NCBI RefSeq assembly: GCF_000721705.1
Contig: NZ_JOJL01000001.1
Coordinates: 372,001-436,000 of the forward strand
Direction of reading: 5' to 3'
Length of the DNA: 64,000 nt
From: Actinoplanes subtropicus
GTDB taxonomy: Bacteria; Actinomycetota; Actinomycetes; Mycobacteriales; Micromonosporaceae
Positions 9,606 to 17,835 of the stretch are shown one piece after another (position 1 is the first letter of the stretch; every line of letters begins with the position of its first letter). The translations under genes and the position numbers were made by a program. The notes beneath the pieces were generated by a model, which was not told the DNA's origin, searched no databases, and saw only the letters and a program-made list of their open reading frames with translations.

Positions 9606-10133
9606 GTGACCGCCGCGGAACTACTCGCCCTTTCCGGACGCTTTCCGCTCGCGCCCGGCCTCAGCGATGACGAATTGACGGCCATCGAGCGGGAGTTCGG
9701 TTTCTCGTTCGCCGCCGACCACCGGGCATTCCTCGCCGGCGGCGTCCCGTGCGGCCGCGGCTGGCCGGATTGGCGCACGCCTGATCGAGGCGCGCTGCGA
9801 TCGCTGCTGGCGACGCCGATCGAGGGCGTGCTCTACGACGTCGGACAAAATTCCTTCTGGTACGAGGGGTGGGGCCCCCGCCCGCACTCGTCCGCCGACG
9901 CGGTCGTCGCCGCCCGCCGCCACCTGATGACCGTCCCCCGCGTGATCCCGGTCTACGCCCACCGCTACCTGCCGGCCGGCCTGGCCGGGCACCCGGTGCT
10001 GTCGATCTATCAGACCGACGTCATCACGTACGGCAATGACCTGCTCGACTGGCTGAACCGGGAATTCGGCCTGGGCTCGCCGGCCGCCTCAGCCGTCCGC
10101 CCCAGCGTCGCCTTCTGGCGCGACCTGCTCTGA
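9606..10133 (+). CDS. SMI1/KNR4 (SUKH) family protein
   Basis: A 175-residue soluble protein. The N-terminal part (LSDDELTAIEREFGFSFAADHRAFL) has the SUKH hallmark of a helix leading into the F/L-P-D-Y/H-x-x-FL element, and later Trp and Gly residues (FWYEGWGPRP) fit the fold. SUKH proteins are common immunity proteins against secreted toxins, but standalone copies with no toxin nearby, as here, are widespread and functionally undefined. GTG 9606 is the first start in the frame. Its last 45 bp overlap the end of the convergent LigD-type polymerase gene. Confidence 0.7.
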   Translation: MTAAELLALSGRFPLAPGLSDDELTAIEREFGFSFAADHRAFLAGGVPCGRGWPDWRTPDRGALRSLLATPIEGVLYDVGQNSFWYEGWGPRPHSSADAVVAARRHLMTVPRVIPVYAHRYLPAGLAGHPVLSIYQTDVITYGNDLLDWLNREFGLGSPAASAVRPSVAFWRDLL

Positions 10134-11078
10134 CGCGCGCTTGGCCCGGGCCCGGCGCTTGCCCTCGTGCATGGCGGCAACCCGGGCGACCGGGACGGTG
10201 TGTCCCTCCGCGACCAGCCCCGGGTCGAGCGGCTGCGGCCCCGGCATGCTCTCGGCCCAGGGGTCCCGGTCGCCGAGCAGGCCCGGCGCGGTGCGGATGG
10301 TGAAGTCCTCCGGCGTCACGTCGTCCAACTGGTCCCAGGCGAGCGGGAACGAGACCCGCAGATGCGGCCGGATCCGCGGGCTGTACGCGGCCACCACGGT
10401 CGCGCCGCCCGAGCGGGTCGCATCGAGGAACACCTTGCCGTGCCGGTCCTCGCGGATGAACGCGGTCGTCGCCAGCGCCGGGTCGAGCCGCTCGGCGCGG
10501 GCCGCCACCGCCCGGGTCGCCGCGGCCACGTCCTCCGGCGCGGACTTCCCGTCCAGCGGTACGAAGACGTGCACGCCCTTGGAGCCGCTGGTCTTCACCG
10601 CGCCGGCCATGCCGATGTCGTCGAGCACCTGCTTGATCAGCCGAGCCGCCGCGACGACGGCGCCGAAGCCGCCGCCCTCCGGCGGATCCAGGTCCATGAT
10701 CAGGTGAGTCGGGTGGTGGTCGCCCGCGTGCGTCAGCGCCGGGTGGTACTCGATGGCCCGCTGGTTGCCGAACCAGATCAGCGTCCGCCGGTCGTTGCAC
10801 AGCGCGTAGCTGACATTCCGGTGCGAGGCCTCGGCCCACACCTGGGCGCGCGGCACCCAGTCGGGGGTGTACTTCGGGAGGTTCTTCTGCATGAAGGCGT
10901 CCTGCCCGCGCAGCAGCCGGATCACCGACAGCGGCCGGTCGTGCAGCACCGGCAGGATGCGCCCGCTGACCGCGTCGAGGTAGTCGATGAGGTCGCGCTT
11001 GGTCGCCTCGGCGCCGTCGAACAGCTCCTGATCGAGGTTGCTCAGCGAGACGCCGTCCCGCTCCTCCTTGTCCGCCAT
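10089..11078 (-). CDS. LigD-type polymerase domain protein (primase/polymerase of NHEJ)
   Basis: A 329-residue single-domain protein that matches the polymerase domain of bacterial LigD. It has the LIMDLDPPEG catalytic Asp pair, the KTSGSKGVHVFVPL segment, and the later FIREDRHGKVFLDATR and PHLRVSFPLAWDQL blocks. This archaeo-eukaryotic primase fold adds ribonucleotides during double-strand break repair by non-homologous end joining. Ligase and nuclease domains are absent, and no ku gene is seen in the window, so partners must lie elsewhere. ATG 11078 follows a purine-rich GAGGATGGGG. The 3' end overlaps the convergent SUKH gene by 45 bp. Confidence 0.85.
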   Translation of the reverse strand: MADKEERDGVSLSNLDQELFDGAEATKRDLIDYLDAVSGRILPVLHDRPLSVIRLLRGQDAFMQKNLPKYTPDWVPRAQVWAEASHRNVSYALCNDRRTLIWFGNQRAIEYHPALTHAGDHHPTHLIMDLDPPEGGGFGAVVAAARLIKQVLDDIGMAGAVKTSGSKGVHVFVPLDGKSAPEDVAAATRAVAARAERLDPALATTAFIREDRHGKVFLDATRSGGATVVAAYSPRIRPHLRVSFPLAWDQLDDVTPEDFTIRTAPGLLGDRDPWAESMPGPQPLDPGLVAEGHTVPVARVAAMHEGKRRARAKRASEQVAPEGDAGADG

Positions 11079-11193
11079 GGCCCCATCCTCGCGGATATCG
11101 GGTGAAGGCGCGGCCCGACGCCCGCTACGGTCGGCGGATGACCGGGAGTCTTCGTGTGCGGTCGCACCAATTATCGATTCGCGCGGGCCGGCC

Positions 11194-11772
11194 GTGACGC
11201 TGCTGGGCGCCGCCGACCCGCTGCCGCTCGCCCCGCGCCGGGTGCTCGTGGCCGGCACCTCCGGATCCGGCAAGACGACGCTCGCCGCCCGGATCGCGGC
11301 CGTGCTCGACGCGCCGCACATCGAGATCGACAGTCTCTTCCACGGGCCGGGCTGGGTGAAGCGCCCCTCGTTCGAGGACGACGTCCACCGCTTCAGCGCC
11401 ACCCCGGCCTGGGTGACCGAGTGGCAGTACGGCTCGGTGCGGGACCACCTCGCTGACCGGGCCGACCTGATGGTGTGGATCGACCCGCCGGTGGCCACGG
11501 TCATGCGGCAGGTCGCGTGGCGCACCCTCGTGCGCCGCCTGCGCCGGCAACAGCTGTGGAACGGCAACACCGAACCGCCGCTGTGGACCGTCCTGACCGA
11601 CCGCGAGCACATCGTGCGCTGGGCGTGGCAGACCCGCGCCACGACCGCAACCCGCGTCGAGGAGCTGCGGATCCGCCGCCCGGATCTGCCCATCGTCCGC
11701 CTCCGCGGCCACGCCGCCGCCGACCGGTGGCTGAGCGGCGCCCTCCGAAAGGCCTCAGAGTGGAGCCTCTAG
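11194..11772 (+). CDS. small P-loop kinase-like protein (AAA/topology-modulation type)
   Basis: A 192-residue protein with Walker A GTSGSGKTT at residues 21-29, followed by IEIDSLFHGPGW, a pattern shared with adenylate-kinase-like topology modulation (FlaR-type) proteins, and a lid-like Arg-rich segment (RTLVRRLRRQQL). It probably phosphorylates a small molecule; the substrate is unknown. GTG 11194 gives the usual short lead before the P-loop; no clear ribosome binding site distinguishes it from other starts. It is followed after 9 bp by an APH-fold kinase, so the two are probably co-transcribed. Confidence 0.7.
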   Translation: MTLLGAADPLPLAPRRVLVAGTSGSGKTTLAARIAAVLDAPHIEIDSLFHGPGWVKRPSFEDDVHRFSATPAWVTEWQYGSVRDHLADRADLMVWIDPPVATVMRQVAWRTLVRRLRRQQLWNGNTEPPLWTVLTDREHIVRWAWQTRATTATRVEELRIRRPDLPIVRLRGHAAADRWLSGALRKASEWSL

Positions 11773-11781
11773 GCTCGTCCC

Positions 11782-12705
11782 GTGGAGTGGGCGGCGCTGG
11801 GGCTCGGGCGGGTGCGCGACTGCCGCCCCATCGCCACCGGCGTCATGAACCAGAGCTGGCGCCTCACCACCGACGCCGGGGTCTTCGCGGTCAAGCGCCT
11901 CCGCGACCGCACCCCCGACGAGGTCCGGGTGGTCAACGAGCTGCTGCCGAGGCTGGCCGGCGAAGGCTTCCCGGTGCCCACGCCGCGCGGCGATCCGGTG
12001 CGCATCGGCGGCGATTGGTACACCGCGACCGCCTGGCTCGACGGCGTACACCCGGAAAACGCGACCCTGCGTGAGGATCTCGGAGACCTGGTCGGACGCC
12101 TGCATGTCGCGTTGGCGACGCTCTGCCCGCCGGCGCCGAGGCGCCTGCCCGACGTCCCGGAAAATCCGTTCAAAAGCATAAAAAAGCTTGCGGTGTACGC
12201 CGGAAGGCCGCCGGCCGACGATTTCGATCGTTGCGCCGCCGAGGAGATCGAGTGGCGTCGCGAGATGTTGGCCGAGTTGGCCGATCAGCGGCCCGCCGAC
12301 GCGGAGCTCGCGCCCTGCGGCTGGACCCACGGCGACCTGCAGCCGTTCAACCTGCTGGTGGACGCGGACGGGCGGGTCTCCGGCATTCTCGACTGGGATC
12401 GGCTCGGCGTGCGCCCGTACGGCCTCGAGGTGGTCCGGACCGCGACGATCATGTATGGCCATGCGCTGGATCGGATCGCCGCGTTCGTCGCCGGCTATCG
12501 CGCGCAGGTCCCGATCGGCGACGCCGAGCTGGCCGACGCCGCGGACCGTCGATGGTGGACGCTGCTCACCGAGACGTGGCAGCTCGAGCGGCACTACGAG
12601 CACGACGACCGGAGCGGCGACCACCTGCTCGCCCGGCGCGGCGACTATCTGCGCTGGTGGACCGCCCACCGCTCGGAGGTCACCGCGGCTCTCACAGCCG
12701 GCTGA
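11782..12705 (+). CDS. aminoglycoside phosphotransferase-fold kinase (homoserine kinase II-like)
   Basis: A 307-residue kinase. It has the Lys-containing strand GVFAVKRLRD, catalytic loop THGDLQPFNLL and metal loop ILDWDRLGVRPYG. The arrangement is that of the APH/ThrB2 group. The GTG start at 11782 is the first in the frame and lies 9 bp after the upstream gene. The substrate is not predictable from sequence. The 3' end overlaps the convergent small membrane protein gene by 14 bp. Confidence 0.75.
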   Translation: MEWAALGLGRVRDCRPIATGVMNQSWRLTTDAGVFAVKRLRDRTPDEVRVVNELLPRLAGEGFPVPTPRGDPVRIGGDWYTATAWLDGVHPENATLREDLGDLVGRLHVALATLCPPAPRRLPDVPENPFKSIKKLAVYAGRPPADDFDRCAAEEIEWRREMLAELADQRPADAELAPCGWTHGDLQPFNLLVDADGRVSGILDWDRLGVRPYGLEVVRTATIMYGHALDRIAAFVAGYRAQVPIGDAELADAADRRWWTLLTETWQLERHYEHDDRSGDHLLARRGDYLRWWTAHRSEVTAALTAG

Positions 12706-13030
12706 TCGCGGCGGCCGGCAGGACCATCAGCAGGGTCAGCACGATGTAGCCGCCGCCGAGGCCGAAGCGGCGGTTCTTGGTGGCGAGGACCGCGGCCGCG
12801 AACGGGCCGAGCAGCGTGCCGAAGGCGGCCAGGTCGAGCACGTCGTCGGTGCGGCCGGGGCCGGTCAGACCGTAGACGACCAGCAGCGGCACGGCCACCA
12901 GCCAGGCCAGCGTGATCGCGATCAGTTTCAGGTGCAGGTGGGTACGGCGCGGGGCCTCGAGCGGGTCTTTCCGCAGCGCGAAGTCCATCCGTGCGGCGAA
13001 GCCCTCGGCCGGCTGGTCTTCGGTGGTCAC
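12692..13030 (-). CDS. small two- to three-span membrane protein, unknown function
   Basis: A 112-residue protein with a charged N-terminus (about 35 residues), then hydrophobic segments near 36-54, 66-82 and 92-110. I recognise no domain. It stands alone between convergent and same-strand genes, and the sequence between it and the sugar permease 3' end holds only a terminator hairpin. The reading frame is supported by the alternation of hydrophobic spans and basic loops. Confidence 0.6.
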   Translation of the reverse strand: MTTEDQPAEGFAARMDFALRKDPLEAPRRTHLHLKLIAITLAWLVAVPLLVVYGLTGPGRTDDVLDLAAFGTLLGPFAAAVLATKNRRFGLGGGYIVLTLLMVLPAAAISRL

Positions 13031-13091
13031 GAGTTCGACCCTATTGGTCCGGGCCGGTTCGCGCCTCCTTCGCTACGGGCAATTCACCCGT

Positions 13092-13119
13092 CCCGGCACG
13101 CCGTTACCGACGTGCCGGG
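13092..13119 (-). terminator. hairpin terminator after sugar ABC operon
   Basis: CCCGGCACG and CGTGCCGGG form a perfect 9-bp stem around a 10-nt loop, 10 bp beyond the permease stop codon on the minus strand. There is no clear T-run, as is usual for actinobacterial terminators. Confidence 0.65.
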
Positions 13120-13129
13120 CGAGTCTTTA

Positions 13130-14014
13130 TCAGCTCTTGACCGAGCCCGCCATCAGGCCGCCGATGAACCAGCGGCCGAGCAGCACGTACACGATCAGGG
13201 TGGGCAGCGACGTGATCAGCGCGCCGGCCATCGAGGCGGCGTAGTCCGGGGACTGGGCGCCGGCCAGCGCGTTGAGCGCGATCGTGATCGGCCCGTTCCG
13301 GGTGTTGGAGAGGAAGATCGCGAACAGGTAGTCGTTCCACGCCGAGGTGAACTGCCAGATGATCGTCACGACGAAGCCGGGGATCGAGATCGGCAGGATG
13401 ATCCAGCCGAACGTGCGCAGCAGCCCCGCACCGTCCACCCGGGCCGCCTCGACCAGTTCCTCCGGCACCGTGGTGGCGTAGTAGTTCCGGAAGATCAGCG
13501 TGCAGATCGGGATGCCGTAGATGCAGTGCACGAACACCAGGGTGGGGATGCCCGGCGCGATGCCGATGGTGGTGACGATCTCGCGCAGCGGGATCATCAC
13601 GGCCTGGTACGGGATGAACATGCCGAACAGGATCAGCGTGAACACCACGTCGGCGCCGGGGAAGCGCCACCGGGACAGCACGAAGCCGTTGGCCGCGCCG
13701 ATCACCGACGAGATCAGGGCGACCGGGATGGCCAGCTGGAAGGTGCGAAAGAACGAGTCCCGCAGCGACGACCACGCCTTGACCCAGGACGCCGTGGTCC
13801 AGTGGTCGGGCAGGTTCCACTGGCTGGTCACGCCGATGTCGCCGCCGGACTTGAAGCTGGTCACGATCAGCACGTACAGCGGCATCAGCACGATCAGCAG
13901 GAACAGGATCGCCAGCGCGTACTTGACGATCGAACCCGGTCCGAACGGGCGGCGGGTCTTGCGCCGCGGGGCGAGCGATTCGACCGCGGCGGGCGGAGCG
14001 GCAACCGTGGTCAT
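13130..14014 (-). CDS. sugar ABC transporter permease, MalG-type
   Basis: A 294-residue inner-membrane protein with six predicted spans. The EAA-type loop that contacts the ATPase is VEAARVDGAGLLRTFGWIILP. A 40-residue cytoplasmic N-terminus precedes the first span, and the C-terminus (GRWFIGGLMAGSVKS) is typical of MalG/CUT1 permeases. Its ATG (14014) overlaps the stop of the upstream permease as ATGA, so the two are translationally coupled. It imports a carbohydrate with the partner permease and the lipoprotein encoded upstream; no ATPase gene is present here, so a shared MsmK-type ATPase is likely. Confidence 0.9.
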   Translation of the reverse strand: MTTVAAPPAAVESLAPRRKTRRPFGPGSIVKYALAILFLLIVLMPLYVLIVTSFKSGGDIGVTSQWNLPDHWTTASWVKAWSSLRDSFFRTFQLAIPVALISSVIGAANGFVLSRWRFPGADVVFTLILFGMFIPYQAVMIPLREIVTTIGIAPGIPTLVFVHCIYGIPICTLIFRNYYATTVPEELVEAARVDGAGLLRTFGWIILPISIPGFVVTIIWQFTSAWNDYLFAIFLSNTRNGPITIALNALAGAQSPDYAASMAGALITSLPTLIVYVLLGRWFIGGLMAGSVKS

Positions 14015-14904
14015 GAGTTCTTCTCCGCCCGGTTCGTGTAGATCAGGTAGGGGACGATGACCAGCGCGACCAGCACGAGCAGCACGATCGAGATCGCCGC
14101 GGCCTTGGCGTAGTCGCTGGTCAGCAGCGTCTGCCAGACGTATACCGCGGGCACCTCGGTGAGCCACTGCGGGCCCGAGACGCTCATGATCAGGTCGAAC
14201 ATCTTCATCGACATGTGGCCGATGATGATCAGCGCGGACAGCGCCACCGGGGTGAGCTGCGGGAAGATCACGTTCCGGTACAGCCGGTAGGTGCTCGCCC
14301 CGTCGACCGCGGCGGCCTCCTTGAGTTCCGCGGGGATGCCGCGGAACCCGGCGAGGAACAGCGCCATCACGTACCCGGAGAGCTGCCAGATGGCCGGCAT
14401 GGCCATCGCCGCCATGCCCCAGTTCGGGTTGGTCCACCACTTGTTCTGCAGGAAGTCGAGGTGCATCGCGGCGAAGAGCCCGTTGATGCCGCCCGCGCCG
14501 TCACCCTCGACCGGGTTCATCAGCCAGCGCCACACCACGCCGGAGGCGACGAAGCTGACCGCCATCGGGAACAGGTAGACCGTTCGGAAAAAGCCCTCGG
14601 CGCGTACCCCTCGTTCCAGCAGGAACGCCCAGAGCAGGCCGAAGAACATGGTCCCGACCAGGAAGACCACCGTGAAGATGAGCAGGTTCTTCAGCGAGTG
14701 GGTGAATCGGTCCTGGATGTCGTTGGTGAACAGGTTCTGGTAGTTCTTGAGCCCGACGAAGCCCTTCGACCCCAGCGCGTCGTGCTGGTCCGAGACGGAC
14801 AGCTTCGTGGTCCACGCGATCAGGCCGTACACGAAGACGGCGAGCAGGATGAGCGAGGGGGAGAGCAGGAGCAAACCCGGTCCCCAGTGCCTCAGGCGGC
14901 GCAT
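14011..14904 (-). CDS. sugar ABC transporter permease, MalF-type
   Basis: A 297-residue inner-membrane protein with about six spans and the EAA loop LKEAAAVDGASTYRLYRNVIFP near residue 205. A periplasmic loop between the first two spans is typical of MalF/UgpA-type subunits. It is coupled to the MalG-type permease by an ATGA overlap and lies 80 bp downstream of the binding-protein gene, with a strong hairpin in that gap that should lower its expression relative to the lipoprotein. Confidence 0.9.
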   Translation of the reverse strand: MRRLRHWGPGLLLLSPSLILLAVFVYGLIAWTTKLSVSDQHDALGSKGFVGLKNYQNLFTNDIQDRFTHSLKNLLIFTVVFLVGTMFFGLLWAFLLERGVRAEGFFRTVYLFPMAVSFVASGVVWRWLMNPVEGDGAGGINGLFAAMHLDFLQNKWWTNPNWGMAAMAMPAIWQLSGYVMALFLAGFRGIPAELKEAAAVDGASTYRLYRNVIFPQLTPVALSALIIIGHMSMKMFDLIMSVSGPQWLTEVPAVYVWQTLLTSDYAKAAAISIVLLVLVALVIVPYLIYTNRAEKNS

Positions 14905-14926
14905 CAGGGCTCCTTCTTGAATGCAC

Positions 14927-14961
14927 CCCGGGCGGGACGGCTGTTGGCCGCCCCGCCCGGG
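14927..14961 (-). terminator. intercistronic hairpin between binding protein and permeases
   Basis: CCCGGGCGGG and CCCGCCCGGG form a perfect 10-bp stem with a 15-nt loop between the binding-protein stop (14985) and the permease start (14904). Such hairpins commonly stabilise the upstream message or terminate part of the transcripts, giving more binding protein than permease. Confidence 0.6.
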
Positions 14962-14984
14962 ATCCGGATCAAAGAATTACGTGC

Positions 14985-16253
14985 TTACTTGCCGAACTGG
15001 GCAGCCGCCGCGGCCATCGCCGACTGCAGGGCGGCGATGTCCTGCTTGGTGGAGAAGGCGCCGAGCGCCGAGTTCGCCGCGCCCTGGAAGCCCTGCGAGC
15101 AGGCCGAGCCGTGGGCGCAGGACGGAACCTGCTTGAAGGTCTTCCAGTCGGCCATCGCGGCCTGCTGGTACTTCGGGTAGTCGGCCGGGCTCGCGTCGGT
15201 ACGCGCCGGGATCGAGCCCTTCTTGGTGTTGAACGCCTTCTGGCCGTCGGCCGAGCCGACCGTCTTCAGCCAGCACTTGGTGCCGTCGACGTTCTTGGCG
15301 CCCTTCGGCAGCACGAACGAGTCGGCGAGCCACTGGTAGGTCTGGCCGTTGCCGGGGAAGGTGAACCAGCCGTAGTCGGCGAACTTCTTCGCGTCCATGT
15401 CGGCGGCTTCCCAGTCACCCATCAGCTGGTACGCGGCCTTGCCGTCCATGACCAGCTTCTCCGCGTCGGTCCAGTCCAGGGCGTCGCGGTCGGTGTTGGT
15501 GTAGGACAGCAGCGTCTTGAAGTCGGTGACGCCCTTCGTGACGTCCGCGCCCTTCCAGTCGGTCGAGCCGTTCCACAGGCCGATGAACTTGTCCGGGCCC
15601 AGGTCGGTGATCAGCACCGACTCGAGCAGCATCAGCATCGTCCAGTCCTTGCCGACGGCCAGCGGGGTCTTGATGCCCTTGGCCTTCAGCTTGTCCAGGT
15701 CGGCGATGAAGGTCGCCAGGTCCTTCGGGTCCTCGGTGATGCCGGCCGTGGCGAGGACCTTCTTGTTGGTCCACACGACGTTGGCCCGGTGGATGTTCGC
15801 CGGCACCGAGTAGATCTTGCCGTCGATCGTCAGGTTGTCGATCAGGCCCTGCGGGAACGCGGTCTTCAGGCCCCAGGTCGCGTAGTCGGCGCTGAGGTCC
15901 TCGATCTGACCGGCCTTGATGTAGTCCTTCAGCTCGGCGCCGGCGTGCGCCTGGAAGGTGTCCGGCGGGTCGTTCGTCTGCAGGCGGGAGGCGAGGACCT
16001 GCTTGGCGTTGGCGCCCGCGCCACCGGCGACGGCGCCGTTCACGAACTCCTGGCCGGCACAGTCCTTGCCGAACTGGGCGACGAGGCCGTCGAGACCGGC
16101 CTTCTCACCGCCGTCGGCCCACCACGTGAAGACTTCCACCTTCTTGGAGCCGGACCCGCCACTGCTGCTGTTGTCGCTCGACCCACAGGCCGTGGCCGTC
16201 AGCAGAGCGGCGACTCCGACAGCGGCCACAACGGCCCGTCGAGTGAAGCGCAT
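14985..16253 (-). CDS. carbohydrate ABC transporter substrate-binding lipoprotein
   Basis: A 422-residue lipoprotein with signal peptide and lipobox ending at Cys23 (LLTATAC), followed by a Ser/Gly linker. The mature part closely follows the glucose/mannose-binding family known from Thermus: FTWWADGGEKAGLDGL at the start, GGAGANAKQVLASRLQ, NDPPDTFQAHAGAEL, VPANIHRANVVWTN, LMGDWEAADM and a C-terminal KKGSIPARTD. I infer a monosaccharide such as glucose as substrate. ATG 16253 is chosen over an ATG 36 bp upstream because GGGAG lies just ahead of it and the signal peptide begins there. A LacI-type operator overlaps its promoter. Confidence 0.88.
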   Translation of the reverse strand: MRFTRRAVVAAVGVAALLTATACGSSDNSSSGGSGSKKVEVFTWWADGGEKAGLDGLVAQFGKDCAGQEFVNGAVAGGAGANAKQVLASRLQTNDPPDTFQAHAGAELKDYIKAGQIEDLSADYATWGLKTAFPQGLIDNLTIDGKIYSVPANIHRANVVWTNKKVLATAGITEDPKDLATFIADLDKLKAKGIKTPLAVGKDWTMLMLLESVLITDLGPDKFIGLWNGSTDWKGADVTKGVTDFKTLLSYTNTDRDALDWTDAEKLVMDGKAAYQLMGDWEAADMDAKKFADYGWFTFPGNGQTYQWLADSFVLPKGAKNVDGTKCWLKTVGSADGQKAFNTKKGSIPARTDASPADYPKYQQAAMADWKTFKQVPSCAHGSACSQGFQGAANSALGAFSTKQDIAALQSAMAAAAAQFGK

Positions 16254-16273
16254 AGGTATCTCCCATCGAGAGA

Positions 16274-16289
16274 TTGACATCGTTGTCAA
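16274..16289. promoter_or_regulatory. LacI-type operator upstream of binding-protein gene
   Basis: TTGACATCGTTGTCAA is an inverted repeat (TTGACA / TGTCAA with a 4-nt centre) beginning 21 bp upstream of the binding-protein start. Nearly the same core (GACATCGATGTC) occurs upstream of the adjacent lacI-type gene. A TTGACA-like -35 candidate lies at 16328-16333 on the minus strand, so the repressor would block the promoter region downstream of it. Confidence 0.65.
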
Positions 16290-16370
16290 ATACGTCGGGG
16301 AGTACCGTGCCGTCTGGACCGCGCACGTGTCAACGGCTGTTTCCGTGTCGTTACCAGCGGACCTATGTGG

Positions 16371-17387
16371 TCAGTGCGGTGAACGTTCACCCGAGCCGCG
16401 GGCAATGATCGACGTCGAGATGACGATCGTGCGAGCCGGGCCAGTATGCCCGCTGATCCGCTCGTACGCGAGCCGCGCGGCCTCCCGCCCGATGGCGGTC
16501 GAGTCGTGCGCGACCACTGTGGTGCCGAGGAGGTCGGCGAGATCGAAGTCGTCGAATCCCACCAGCGCCGGGAGGGTTTCCTGGTCACGCAGGGCGCGCA
16601 GGGCGCCGGTGGTCAGCCGGTTGTTGGTGGTGAAGATCGCGGTGGGTGGTGGGTCCAGCGCGAGAAGTTCTCGTACGGTTCGTTCCGCGTGGCGTACATC
16701 ATGCACATCCGTCCGCAGATACGGCTCCCAGGCGTCGTTGCCGGCCGCCCGCATCGCGCCCACGAACCCGTCGATCCGGCCCTTCTGCGGGGCCATCCGC
16801 CGGAGGTCGGACACCAGGGCGATGCGCCGGTGCCCGCCGGCCAGCAGATGCTCGCCGGCCGAGCGGGCCCCGCCGGCGTTGTCGATCAGCACCGCGTCGG
16901 CGGCGAGACCGTCCGGCGGCCGGTCCAGGAACACGAACGGCACCCCGCGGTTGCCCTCGATCGCCAGGTACTCGTGGTCGTCGGCGCTCGGGATCACCAG
17001 CAGGGCCCGGACCCGCCGCTCCAGGAACGCGTCCACCAAGCTGCGCTCGAGCTCGCCGTCCTCGTCGTTGTTCGCGGTGATCAGCAGCAGGCCGTGCTGG
17101 CGCAGCTCGCGCTCTATCCCGCTGGCCACCGCCGAGTAGAACGGGTTGGCCAGGTCGCCGCTGACCAGCCCGACCAGCGAGCTGGTGGCCCCCCGGCGCA
17201 GCTCGCGGGCGATCCCGTTGAGGCGGTAGCCGAGCGAGTCGGCGGCGTCGCGCACCCGCCGGCCGGTGGAGGGTGCGACGTTCGGCTCGCGGTTGAGCGC
17301 CCGGGAGGCGGTCTTGAGGCTGACCCCGGCGAGCGCGGCCACCTCGGTCAACGTCGGCCGGCGGACGTTCGCATCGTCGGCGGGCAT
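16371..17387 (-). CDS. LacI/GalR-family transcriptional repressor
   Basis: A 338-residue regulator. The N-terminal HTH and hinge (LTEVAALAGVSLKTASRALN, then GYRLNGIARELRRG) are canonical, and residues about 70-330 form the periplasmic-binding-protein-like effector domain (LVGLVSGDLANPFYSAVASG at its start). It lies directly upstream of the sugar importer operon on the same strand and is the likely repressor of both the importer and itself, since matching palindromes lie upstream of each. The inducer is presumably the transported sugar. Confidence 0.9.
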   Translation of the reverse strand: MPADDANVRRPTLTEVAALAGVSLKTASRALNREPNVAPSTGRRVRDAADSLGYRLNGIARELRRGATSSLVGLVSGDLANPFYSAVASGIERELRQHGLLLITANNDEDGELERSLVDAFLERRVRALLVIPSADDHEYLAIEGNRGVPFVFLDRPPDGLAADAVLIDNAGGARSAGEHLLAGGHRRIALVSDLRRMAPQKGRIDGFVGAMRAAGNDAWEPYLRTDVHDVRHAERTVRELLALDPPPTAIFTTNNRLTTGALRALRDQETLPALVGFDDFDLADLLGTTVVAHDSTAIGREAARLAYERISGHTGPARTIVISTSIIARGSGERSPH

Positions 17388-17428
17388 GGCGCTCCGAGGT
17401 CTAGGACGGTGGGAACCGCCCCCAGTAT

Positions 17429-17440
17429 GACATCGATGTC
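17429..17440. promoter_or_regulatory. LacI-type operator upstream of its own gene
   Basis: GACATCGATGTC is a perfect 12-bp palindrome about 42 bp upstream of the repressor start. It differs from the core of the operator at 16274-16289 at one central base, which supports autoregulation by the LacI-type protein. Confidence 0.6.
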
Positions 17441-17463
17441 GCCGTTGCCTACCAGGAGCGTTG

Positions 17464-17712
17464 TCAGACTTCCGCGGTCAATTCGTATACCTCGGTCGTC
17501 GGGTGGCCGGCGCGCTCGTGGACGCGCATGACCGCCTCCTTGCTCGGGGCCGTGCTGAGGCAGAAGACCTTGCCCGATTCCGGGTCGAGCCAGGCCCGCT
17601 CGAAATGTACGCCCTCCTCGCCCTCGATCTTCAGGTCGGCCTCGTGGGCGTCGGCGAGCTGCTCCGGGGTGACGCCGATGAACCCGTTGTGCACGTCCAT
17701 GAATTTCGCCAC
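17464..17712 (-). CDS. SCO4226-like (DUF4242) small protein
   Basis: An 82-residue protein matching the small ferredoxin-like-fold family whose Streptomyces member SCO4226 binds nickel. Features are the AKFMDVHNGF start, a central ERAWLDPESGKVFCLSTAPS block and the terminal VHERAGHPTTEVYEL. GTG 17712 is chosen because GGAG lies 7 nt upstream; the ATG five codons in has no such site. It is monocistronic. A metal-binding or stress role is inferred only from the family. Confidence 0.75.
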   Translation of the reverse strand: MAKFMDVHNGFIGVTPEQLADAHEADLKIEGEEGVHFERAWLDPESGKVFCLSTAPSKEAVMRVHERAGHPTTEVYELTAEV

Positions 17713-17835
17713 GATCCTGCTCCTTCTCGTTCGCTTGCGGTCGGTCTCGTCGGTGTGAAGACTGCCGGGCCGCGGGCAGTCGGACATCGGTCATTGCACC
17801 TAGGGAGACCTGCTCCGATGACCTAAAGTCGCGGC

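Noticed and set aside
11154..11456. Frame beginning MCGR, like SRAP/HMCES proteins
   Set aside because: Only the first four residues resemble SRAP; the rest is an out-of-frame shadow of the P-loop kinase gene.
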